The notes under the pieces are model-generated. The model was given only the letters and a program-made list of their open reading frames with translations, did not search any database and was not told the origin of the DNA. This document shows, piece after piece, positions 1 to 9,100 of a DNA stretch of 29,416 bases; positions within the stretch are counted from its first letter, which is position 1, and the number at the start of each line of letters is the position of its first letter. This stretch comes from Parachlorella kessleri (Eukaryota; Chlorophyta; Trebouxiophyceae; Chlorellales; Chlorellaceae), in contig BBXU01002595.1 in NCBI GenBank assembly GCA_001598975.1, positions 1 to 29,416 on the forward strand, read 5' to 3'. Both the position numbers and the translations under genes were made by a program.

Positions 1-67
1 ATTTAAGATGGAAATGCATGTGACAGGAAGGGGTCAGACAGCAGTGTGGCGGGTGCCAGCTGCGTCA
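1..67 (+). repeat. 67-bp dispersed repeat, left copy (cut by window edge)
   Basis: These 67 bases are identical to 22024-22090, which lies in an HSP70 intron. A diverged copy lies near 26041-26097 in a DLD intron. Identity to the HSP70 copy stops sharply after the shared TGCGTCA, but similarity to the DLD copy runs on a further dozen bases (AGCAGG followed by CAG in both). The left boundary is outside the window. No coding potential or terminal inverted repeat is visible. It is probably a short non-autonomous mobile element or a fragment of one. Confidence 0.85.
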
Positions 68-139
68 AAAAGCAGGACAGCATTTGCATGTGGTGAGCCT
101 CCTAAGCAAGGAGGCAAGGGGCATAATTTATCGGTTGTC

Positions 140-1190
140 AGTCCAGCTTAACTCTCACTCCCTGTTCGCACTACCTGCCACCCATGCTAATAGTTTATGC
201 CCTTGAGGTCTTGTCAAAGTGTGACCCAGCAGCACCCGTGACCACAGCGCCAGTCAAACGCCAACACTTTTCTTCCGACCCACATCTAGTACCTGGGCTG
301 GTGTGCATGAGTTACGATGATGGACAGCTGCACGCAGGGTACCGAGATGTCACCATCGCTCCATGTAGTCCCCACACAGGACACTACTGATATCACACCA
401 AATGAAGCAGCACAGATTGTTTCCATGGAGGGCCAGAGCAACAAGGACAGCAGCAACCACTCAGAACCTCTGCTGCTACGAGGACTACTGGCTCAGAACT
501 CAGGCAAAATTCTGCAGACGCACTGTCAGTACAGTCCAACTCTCACTCCCTGTTCGCACTACCTGCCACCCGTGCTAAAGACTCAGATGCATTCTCCATC
601 CCGTCCTGTTAGTACAGCTTAGCCCTCACTCCCTGTTCGTAATACCTGCCACCCATACTAAGAACCTACAGAAGGGTTTAGCCCAGGTAAAGTGCCCAGC
701 CATACACTTGTCCGATGGGTCCGTAGGTTTTACCTTGTCTGGGGGAGACCTACTGGATCAGAACTGGGGGTGGTGCATGCCGGTAAGAGTTGGTACCTGG
801 ATCTTGTGGTTTGTGGGCATAGTACATCCTGACTCTTTGTTGGGCCCATTTGGGGGACTCACGGTAGCATTATTAGGTAGCAGTACACTATTAGACTAAA
901 GGATCAGCTAGGATCAGAAAGTCAGGCGCCACTTAGGAGCATACTTGCATTCAGCCCTGTCAGGACCTTCAACCCCATCTCCCTCCACTTCGCACTGCCT
1001 GTCACCATTATAAATAACAGCATTAGTCCAGTACAGCCCAGCTCTACTCCCTGTTTGCACTACCTGCCACCCATGCTAATAACAGCATCAGCAGAACATT
1101 TCGCCCCCAACTCTCCTCTGCCCGCACTGCCTGCCAGCATCAACAAAAACAGTGCACCACTCCTCTGCCGGCATTCCCTGCCACCGACAC
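140..1190. repeat. Cluster of short repeat units around a CTCCCTGTTCGCACTACCTG core
   Basis: The core (CTCACTCCCTGTTCGCACTA followed by CCTGCCACCCATGCTAA) occurs near 154-187 and 541-577, with variants near 625-661 and 1039-1077 and more diverged copies near 975-1010 and 1100-1190. A second module (TACTGGCTCAGAACTCAGGC) precedes the core at 487-506 and recurs, diverged, near 745-770. Both modules reappear in inverted orientation near 5205-5375. No gene is supported in this stretch. It looks like nested or tandemly duplicated non-autonomous element debris. Confidence 0.7.
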
Positions 1191-1215
1191 CAAAAGAACA
1201 TGAGACTGCGGGCGC

Positions 1216-2333
1216 TCATCTTCGCCGAAGTTCCCACTGCAAGTCCATGATGGACACCGACTCATTGGACCTGTCATCGTAGTCGGCCCACTCCTTCTCT
1301 GACAGGTCAACCTCCTCCCATACCTTGCCGCTGGTGCCCTCCACTACAAACCCACCCTGGGTGCAGGCAAGGCAGGCAAAAATCCAAGGGGTAACGGATT
1401 GAAAAAGCAGCGGGGAGTCCTTCCTCCGGTACAATGTATCCTTGCGAGCTAACAAGCTGAAAGGGCAAATGCAACACAACCGGCAGGTATTGGAACGCCT
1501 TCACATGTGTTCATTAGCAGCATCGCCGCCCGATGCAAGCACATGTCGCGTTTGAGTGCCAGGGCATTGAGGTTCACCTCTGGGCGCCAGTCAATGGGCT
1601 CAAGCCCTCGGCATTCAAAGCCTATAATGGGCACAAATGTACCCGCATCGTCCCCTGCAGGCAAATGTTTTCGTGCAGCTCCCTTGACGCCTCAACCTTC
1701 CCTACCCAGGCGCAGTGCCGGATGCACACAGGTCATCAAGCACTGCAGTGACAGGTCGGCACTTGATCACCGCTGGAAGGCGCCTACCGACCTTTGAGCG
1801 CCCGGGTCACAGCCTTCACCTCTTCAACATTGAGGTATGCCTCCCGCTTGCTGTCCTTGGCCCACTTCATCACAAAGTTGGCCACGCCCCGGCTACCGCT
1901 CAACTCGTACACCTCATCAGCCGCAACATAAACACCTTCTCGAATGTCCTCCCCTGCACTGTCCTTCACCTGCAGAGCAAAGCGATCCAGTCCATAAGGG
2001 CAGGATCAACCTGAAGGAGTCTACAGTGAAACACGAAGTCAGATAGTAGAGAGACAAAGCCTTGGCCAGTTGAAGTGGGGCAGCCACTGCTCCCTCACCG
2101 TAATGCAGTACTGGGAGCCAGGCGGCAGCCTGACGCTGGCGACACCCTCCAAGTCTGCCTTTATGCAAAGGAGGAACAACTGCAAGCAGGAACGCCGTTC
2201 TGGGGATAGTGGGACACTGATCACACCAGGAGAGTTTGCAGCGTTCTCAAGGGGCTCACTTCATACAGTTCACAGCAAGCTCCAACTGAGCTGTGCCTAT
2301 TGCTGTGTGCCACCCTGACATGCTTACCACCAT
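1216..2333 (-). CDS. CZIB: CXXC-motif zinc-binding protein homologue (CZIB, DUF866/UPF0587), zinc cysteines absent
   Basis: This is a small conserved eukaryotic protein of poorly known function. The coding exons on the minus strand are 2333-2328, 2179-2099, 1969-1792, 1654-1578 and 1356-1216, giving 160 residues, the same length as human CZIB (C1orf123). The first exon encodes only Met-Val, then GTAAGC. Family landmarks are clear: IKADLEGV near the N-terminus, ELSGSRGVANFVMK in the middle, FECRGLEPIDW, and EVDLSEKEWADYDDRSNESV before the C-terminus. All four introns are GT-AG and all phases agree. The oddity is that the two CxxC pairs that bind zinc in the family are replaced: the first site reads VKDSAGED and the second KWAKDSKRE. 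The protein should therefore not bind zinc in the usual way. The gene is divergent from MinE, 301 bp between start codons. The stop is TGA at 1218-1216. Confidence 0.92.
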
Positions 2334-2634
2334 TGGCACGAAAGCTGGGAACAAACACCAGCAGTCATAAATTATAAATTATGTAGCAGCACTGCTGGAC
2401 CATGCTACTGGTATGTACTAAGTACTCATCTCTTCCGCGCCCGACTGCCAGCTGGACCCGCCACCCGGTTTGAGGGACCCCTTGGCTTGTTGAAGCGCTT
2501 GGAGCTCTTTGAATGTCTCTATGACAAGTTCGAACCTCCACCTGTGGTCTGTGAGACATCTGACATAAGTGATCGTTGAGAGTTTCTTAGGAGTAAGGTA
2601 AAGCCACACAACCTCCCGACAACACTGCTGGCAG
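2334..2634. promoter_or_regulatory. Divergent promoter region between CZIB and MinE
   Basis: The two start codons face away from each other across 301 bp, so the transcription signals of both genes must lie here or overlap the first exons. The only striking element is an AT-rich stretch at 2367-2382 (ATAAATTATAAATTAT) containing TATAAA at 2373-2378. It stands out from the GC-rich surroundings and lies about 35-50 bp upstream of the CZIB start codon. I infer it is a TATA-like core; nothing in the sequence proves the direction it serves. Confidence 0.4.
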
Positions 2635-4488
2635 ATGCAGACGGCGCACCTTTCTATCCGACCCTGCATAGCGTCCTGGAAGGTGGGCGACATTTGAATG
2701 CACAGCACTGCCTATCTCACGCCCCCACCGCTCAGACGACCAGCTACACTTGCTTTTGTGCATCGCAGATACCAGCAACAGTGCTGTGCGGGGGCCATGC
2801 TAGACGCTCGGGATATGGTTGCTCCAGAACTAGACAGCGCTTACTGGTCGCCACTAGCAGCCAGCGAGACACTGTGGCTGACACAGATGACCGCTCCAGC
2901 GGTGATGTTGTATCCCTGGCGCGGCGCCGTGTACAGCAACAGCAACTGCAGCAAAGCTCTGTCAACAACCCCACTGCCCTGGCAGATTTTGTACGCAAGC
3001 TGCGGGCTGCCTGGGAGATATTTTTCCCTGAGCGGCCCAGGCCACTGACACCTAAAGACGAGGGCAAGCGCCGGCTGCGCATGATCCTCGTGGCGGACAG
3101 GTTGGTAGTGGCGTGTTTTGATGCCCAATAGGAGGGATGGGGAAGGGGTGCCATAGCAGGGTTGAAGATGGAGAGGAGCGGCGGTTTCTGTAAACAAATG
3201 GCTGGGCGCACAGGTGGGAGGTGCCAGTACAGGTATTGAAGGCAAACAACAGAGGACCTCAGCTTCTCATTGCGGTGGCAGGTACTGCAATCTGCGGGTT
3301 AGCTGAGCTCAGGTTGCCAGCGCTGCATGCAAGGCATGCTCCGTGCGGCACTTAATCCAGAGAACCTCTCCGTGGTATCTGGTAAAACTAGCAGGTAACG
3401 GTGTGATGCAGAAGAAAGCTTTAAGCAGCAGCAATAGTGGTGCTTTGTGTTTGCTGTGTAGGTGTGGCATGAGTCAGGAGTCGCTGCAAGACATGCGGCA
3501 GAACATCGTGCGTGTTGTGGCCGACTATGTTGACATTGAGGCCGAGGATCTAGTGGAGGTGGGGCCTAGTTGTGCAGACGCATCATCTTTACGGCCCTGT
3601 GTCAATTCGCGTAAGCTGTGGCGGGATCATGGGCGGGATTGCATTGCTGTGTGAGCAGAGCCAGGTTGCTGCAGGGATGGGCGTGGGTACAGCGCTACAG
3701 AGCCCAGGGTTGCCCTAGATGGATCTGCTTTTAAGGCTGGCTTTCTAATTGGGGATTTATGCTTGTTGAGCCCCTTGCTTCAAGTTTTGCTACCAGCAGC
3801 TTGTGGCAAGGTGCCTCGTCTGCTGCTATTCCGGTTTCGTTGCTGGGACTTTGGACAGCCTTGCACGCTGCTCCTGTGAGACCTCTGAGCCACTGACCGG
3901 CCGCCCCAGTTCGATGCGCCAAACCCCCATCTTGCTGTTTAGGGGAATCATTGCCAGCCATTGTTGACTCAGCAGCACGTTGGTCTCCCCCGCAGGTGAA
4001 CTTGAGCGTGGATCCGGAGCTGGGCACCATATACTCTGTCGCGGTGCCCGTCAAGCGTGTGAAGCCGCAGGCCAGGGTGCCGTTGGACCAGGAGGCAGAC
4101 CCTGATGGTATTGTCCTCCAGGTACGATGACTCCCAGATGCGGGTCTGTCCTGCAGCTCAGAGGCACGCTTAATTGCCACGATGTGGTGGCAGACTGGCA
4201 TTTGGGGAAGGGGAATGATATGCGCATCATGGGGCACACTTGGGCGTAATTTCCGTGTGGGTGAAGGCAAGCGAGTCTTGCACATCGGTCTAGCACAACA
4301 ATGACAAACTGGTGGGAGACATGCACGCCCTATTTGGTGATGGTACCCCTGGTATTATCTAGCCAAGAACATGTCCCCGCGGGGCTGGCATCTCACCTTG
4401 CTCATCCCTCCCTCCCCGTTGCTGCCTGCAGTGGGACCCTAACGACATGGAAAGTGATCCATCTGGCCAGTTCCCGTATGGCGCCTGA
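2635..4488 (+). CDS. MinE: Plastid division-site specificity factor MinE (nuclear-encoded)
   Basis: MinE works with MinD in the chloroplast to place the FtsZ ring at mid-plastid. Exons are 2635-2682, 2769-3100, 3462-3558, 3996-4121 and 4432-4488, giving 219 residues, and all phases agree. Residues 1 to about 80 are a serine/arginine-rich transit peptide beginning MQTAHLSIRPCIASWK, with a Gln run near 72-78. Residues 88-102 (FVRKLRAAWEIFFP) match the amphipathic membrane-targeting helix of plant MinE. Residues 117-127 (RRLRMILVADR) are the MinD-contact strand. Residues 128-183 hold the oligomerisation domain, with YVDIEAEDLVEVN and LGTIYSVAVPVKRVKP as in plant homologues. A C-terminal tail of about 35 acidic residues follows. 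I chose the ATG at 2635 because the long second exon has no in-frame Met before residue 121, while 2635-2682 splices to it in phase with a good donor and acceptor. The stop is TGA. Confidence 0.93.
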
Positions 4489-4607
4489 CTTGTGCACATG
4501 GTGGCGTTGCTGCCAAGCAGGGCATATGTTATAATGGCAGGAGGTGGTGCGAATAAAGGTTAGGTAGGTAGAAGTGTTTGGACAGTCTGAATGCAGCGTA
4601 TATTCTG

Positions 4608-4660
4608 TGGCTTGCCTGAGCTTATAGGCCACCAGATGTCTCCCCAAGACAAGCTTAGAC
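4608..4660 (-). repeat. Diverged inverted copy of the left-edge repeat module
   Basis: Contains GCTTGCCTGAGC and TCTCCCCAAGACAAGC. The same pair of blocks in the same order occurs near 5322-5371 (GTCTTGCCTGAGTTCTGAGC and TCTCCCCAAGATAAGC) and, reverse-complemented, near 725-775. It lies in the MinE 3' flank, probably inside its 3' UTR. Confidence 0.5.
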
Positions 4661-4970
4661 CATAGGGCGTTTGTTGATGGTCGGGAGGCAATGCAAACAG
4701 AGGAGAGGTAGGGTGAGCCGCACGGATAGGGCTGATGCACTTATGCTCTGGAGCTTGCCTCAATTCAAATCCTGCGGGTCTCCCGCTGAGTACTGTTTGT
4801 GGTGGTGTACAGTGTGCAAGGAATTTGTAGCCCGGAACTATCAGTGCGGCATGGAAATGATGCCTAAGAGCTTGACTGAGTGTCTGAGCCAAGCCTTGAA
4901 GGAGTAATGTTGTACGCAATTGGCTAGCGGAAACCAGAGTCAGCCAGCCCAAGAAGTTGGCCATTGTGAA

Positions 4971-4975
4971 TGTAA
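4971..4975 (+). terminator. Candidate TGTAA poly(A) signal for MinE
   Basis: TGTAA is the usual green-algal poly(A) signal. This is the first copy I noticed on this strand after the MinE stop, about 480 bases downstream. That would make a long but ordinary 3' UTR for a chlorophyte. Only the motif and its position support the call. Confidence 0.35.
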
Positions 4976-5204
4976 GTCACCTTAGTTAAACTCGTGCGGA
5001 GCAGGCAGGAGAGATGATATGGTGAGGGGTGGGTGCAAGTTCACTAGGGCTGCTTGTGCGTTCAGCCGGTAGGTCTGTCATCAACGAGGTCCAATACTAA
5101 TAGTAGTACTGTAACGCATGGGCTGTCTGGCACTTGAAGAGATGGCAAGCACAGGCAATCTTCCCTTCTGCTAGCAAACTTGTACACGCTGTACATAGTA
5201 CATA

Positions 5205-5375
5205 CTATTAGCATGGGTGGCAGGTAGTGCGAACAGGGAGTAGCGGCTGGGCTGGACTGGACGGATCCGTTGGACTGGACAGTTCCGGAACTGACAGGGC
5301 TGGATGCATAATGAGCCTGAGTCTTGCCTGAGTTCTGAGCCAGTAGTTCTCTCCCCAAGATAAGCCAAGGCCACC
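5205..5375 (-). repeat. Inverted copy of the 140-1190 repeat modules
   Basis: TATTAGCATGGGTGGCAGGT and the adjoining AGTGCGAACAGGGAG (about 5207-5241) are the reverse complement of the core at 154-190. TTGCCTGAGTTCTGAGCCAG (about 5325-5345) is the reverse complement of the module at 487-506. The two modules keep the same relative order but are spaced more widely, with a GGACTGGAC-rich insert at about 5250-5285. The pair therefore behaves as one element present in both orientations on either side of CZIB and MinE. Confidence 0.65.
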
Positions 5376-6178
5376 GGAAGAGGAGATGCAGCTGAACTGA
5401 CCTCTATGATAGAACATGTAGAGGGCACACCAGCGGCAAGGATGCGAAAGAAAGAGTTGCTTGGTTCCAGATCGATCTTTTGGACGTGTTCCATCAGGAC
5501 CACAAAGGTTAAAAGCTGCCAGCTAACCGGGCTGGGGTTGAGGCACTCCTGCATTTCTTTTGGAGTTAAGGATGTGGCGTTGTATAATGGGTCGCTGGTG
5601 TTCTGCTTGATGTCGTTCTAGGAGTCCCTCTGGCTGAAAGTGGTGGTTTGCCAACAGTATCACCGCCTATGCTGACCGCCCCACCTTCACCAGCATTGCA
5701 AGCTGGCATGCATGACCAGCGTCCCGCCCTTGAAACACGTGAGGGGCTGAGACCCACAGCTAGCTAGCTCTGCTCGAATCATAATGGGTTTACGCGGCAG
5801 CGCTGCCCAGCGCCTGAGAGCAACAAGCTGCACAAGGCAAAGCCTGCCAGAGCTTTCTGTGCAGCCCTGCCAGAGCCAGGTTAGCTAAACCACAGATCGC
5901 ACTACGGAGATGTCATTGATTCCAAGTAAGCCGCCAACTGGGTAGCCCGATCGTTCAAGCAAACCCACACTTCTCCACCAACTAGAAAAGGGCTTGCCAG
6001 ACTTCCAACTTTGTCCACCGCCACACGCTGCCAACTCTGCTGTCTCTAGCAGTCGAGCAGTTGCAGCGGTGCACCACTGGAGTCCAGCGGTGCCATAGCT
6101 TTGGGAGTCGCCCTGGGAGTCTCCCTGTTGCAATTTCGCCGGTGCCACTTTGCGAATCCAGCACACAGCCCTGGCTGA

Positions 6179-9100
6179 CTAGTGCTTCTTGGGCAGCGCA
6201 TCGATGGGCATAGTTGCCTGTATCTCTTCCTCCATCTTCTTGATGTACTGCAGCCAATGAGGGCGCAACGAAACTCATGGCCAATGTGACCCTGCTTTCC
6301 AACTGGCCTGCAAATTTATCCTCTGCAGCCTAGCCTTCTATCCTCAATACCACAGCAACGCTTCGAAGTTGCCAAGCCAAGACATCCTTCTGTGCACCCA
6401 GGCAAAATAATGCATTTTGCACTATCTGCCCGGATCGCAACACCTCCCGCAACAACAAATGGCGCCTCCTACCTGTATGGCCTCGTCAATGGTGGGCTTG
6501 GTCACCATGAGCTCGCAGACCCAGGTGGGCAGACCATCCTCCACGCTCACCACCTGCAGGCCACAACTCTGGGATATTGCAAAACTGACCAAGTCACAAC
6601 TTGGGCAAACAACAAAAACGTAAAACAAACACTGCGTGGAAAACCGGTTGCAACACTGGGCACAGTCGCAGCATCATTCCGACCTCATCATCAACCCAGC
6701 TATAAAATCCGTCGTCAGCTCACCTTGCTGCCGGGCTGCACGATGGGCCGAGCATAGAGTACGTCCGGGTCGTTTTGGTATTTGTCGAGGAAGTGGGCGT
6801 CCCGCAGGATGCCGGTCTTCATGGCATTGACAGAGAACTCGGCAATGTTCATCAAAGGCTTTGCAGCCACAGGCGGTCGAGAGGGAATGCCTGCACCCAG
6901 CCAGCCGCGGCGAGGGGGATTAGTGTTGGTGTGCTTGGGAGAGCAAGAGTTGGAGGCTCTTACATCCAGCAGCTGCGTCACACTGGATTTGGTGTGATGT
7001 CATCTCTTCTTAGGCAGGCAATGAAACTGTTTGGAACTACCTGGGAACTAACTGCACACAGGATGAAGAGCACCCACGTACTGTACCTCTGCCCTTCTAT
7101 CCAAGGCTGCTTAAGCCCCAAACCCACTCCCCTGGGCATCGCCTGGGATCATTAACACAGAAAGTCAAATTCATGCCGAACGAGTACAGCTACACTCACG
7201 CTGCCAGCCAGCCACCATCTTTCCGCGGGCAATTTGCCGACCCACCCACCCACCTGCCGTGCACAGTAGCTGCTCCTCCACAAGATCCACCCCCCAGACC
7301 AGCAGGTTCATGTTGCGCACCGGGCCGCCCCCCATACGGCAGTTGACCTCAATCAGCCGCGCGCCGCGGCTGGTGTACTTGCACTCCACATGGAACACAC
7401 CCTGCAGTTGGAAACCTTCCAGTAAACTTATGCATGACCACTAAGCCTTGTCCTGGGACAGGTTGCAAACTACCAGTGAAGCTACATAAATAACCATTTT
7501 CAAGTGACATGGAACTGAGGATGGACTGCGTGTCGCTGCACATTAAGGGCCGTTATTTCTACCAAAGACGCTAAGCCTCAGGCCTACACAGAGGGGACCC
7601 AATGATAACCAACTCCCCATTCAGGTAATATAACATAATTACTCCCCAAAGACAGGGCAACCAGCTGGAGCAGCCCAGTGCCCCAGCACTCACCTAATGC
7701 CCACCGTCCGCCCGGCAGGGAGTTGGCAGCAACTAACTGCCTACTCACATGACCGCCTAGCGCAGAGCACAGCATGCGCGTAGGCAGGTTGCAAAACTCA
7801 CCGTGACAAAGCCCAGGGCCTGCACGCTCTTGACCGCCAGGTCCAGCAGCTCCCTCTGCTGGTAGGTGGGCAGGATTGAGGGCGAATTGCTGCCGGTCTC
7901 ATTGAAATAGGGCTCCACCGTGGGCCAGTTGTCTGCCACCAGCAAAGGGGCTCCAGGGTTGTTTGATATGATCAACATGGGGGTCAGAAGCTTGCAATAC
8001 AGCGCAAATGTGAGGACCCTCAATAAAGCAGACCAGAGCGCACCTAGTGTCACAATAGCTTTATTTTGCACAAGCGATGCCTACAGCCACCTTGTGCAAC
8101 TCAATCCATGGAAACCACAGGATCGCACGCCATTGCCACTGCCATTGTGCACCATTGCGAAGCGCCCTACCCCATCCAGCAACATCTGCCAAAGAGCAGG
8201 TGTGGGTGCACCTCTACACACTAGCATTCGTGTTATGCTGACCGAACCCCAGCGATATCCAGCCTCACTGACCTGTAACAGCGCCATATACCTGCACGCA
8301 AAGCTGACCAAGTGGTGAGACCGGTGCACGTGAAAAGCGCCCCACAGCTTCAAACCACTGCTGCGCTTGCCCTGCGGTCTGCTACTAGTCATAGACACCA
8401 GGCTGGACTGGCACTGAACGTGAGCTGCCAATCAGCAAACAATGACCTGGCCGGATGCAATGCATGCATGCAGCGTGGCAGAGCAAAGCTACGGCAGTGA
8501 TACCAAGGGTTCTGTGTCTCTTCAAGGAAGCCGCTGGGCATCGCGCATGCCTAGGCCACATCTTCTGTACTGACCGGCTGGCCCCCGCTAAAGACAAGGT
8601 CCACGTCCACCTCCGGCCCGTCCAGGTATTCTTCCATCATGATGGTTGTCTTGATCCAACTGCTCGCGTTGCCCTGCGCATGTTGTCACAACCCGCCACC
8701 GCAGTCAGAGCAAATGCGCTCAAGAAATCAAACTGAGGCCTCTAAATGAGAACGGCAATGATTTTAAAGCATGCAGGAGGACTTGGTTGCAGGCCGCTTT
8801 GTGGTGGCGCTCCGCCCGCACACCCCCAGCACAACCCCGGAAAACACGGTGAGCTACCTGATCAGGCCTGAAAGGCCCCCCATCCCTCCATTACTTAGTG
8901 GCCAGTGACCCCCGACTCATCATATTGCACAGCATTGCAAATCAAAGGGAATGCAGGGCGGGGGTGCCTTGCATCAGCGACATATTGTAGGTATGGGCTT
9001 GCCTTGGCATCAGCTGCTGCTGCGCCGTCACCATCTTCATCGTCCCCTTGCTGCAGCGCCCCGGCCACAATCTTAGCAGACGCCAGCTCCTTGGTCACTT

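Larger units (their letters stand above)
4489..6178. other. Intergenic region with no supported gene, carrying repeat copies
   Basis: This stretch lies between the convergent 3' ends of MinE and the ATP-grasp gene. It contains repeat copies at about 4608-4660 and 5205-5375 and a possible MinE poly(A) signal at 4971. Several open frames of 60-130 codons exist, but none shows a recognisable family, plausible splice structure or consistent GC-rich third positions. About 170 bases around 5405-5570 have no repeat similarity and I see no function in them. Confidence 0.5.

Noticed and set aside
2418..2708. Minus-strand pieces that can be spliced into MSPTFQDAMQGRIERWRFEL and onward to a stop at 2418
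   Set aside because: The splice is in phase and looks helical, but it overlaps MinE exon 1 on the other strand, has no recognisable family, and would squeeze a gene into the CZIB-MinE promoter. Kept only as a weak possibility.
2744..3249. Minus-strand frames of 134-155 codons
   Set aside because: Shadows of MinE exon 2, whose plus-strand reading is fixed by family similarity.
4671..4907. A plus-strand 78-codon frame after MinE
   Set aside because: It partly consists of the dispersed repeat and lies in the likely MinE 3' UTR; no family is recognised.
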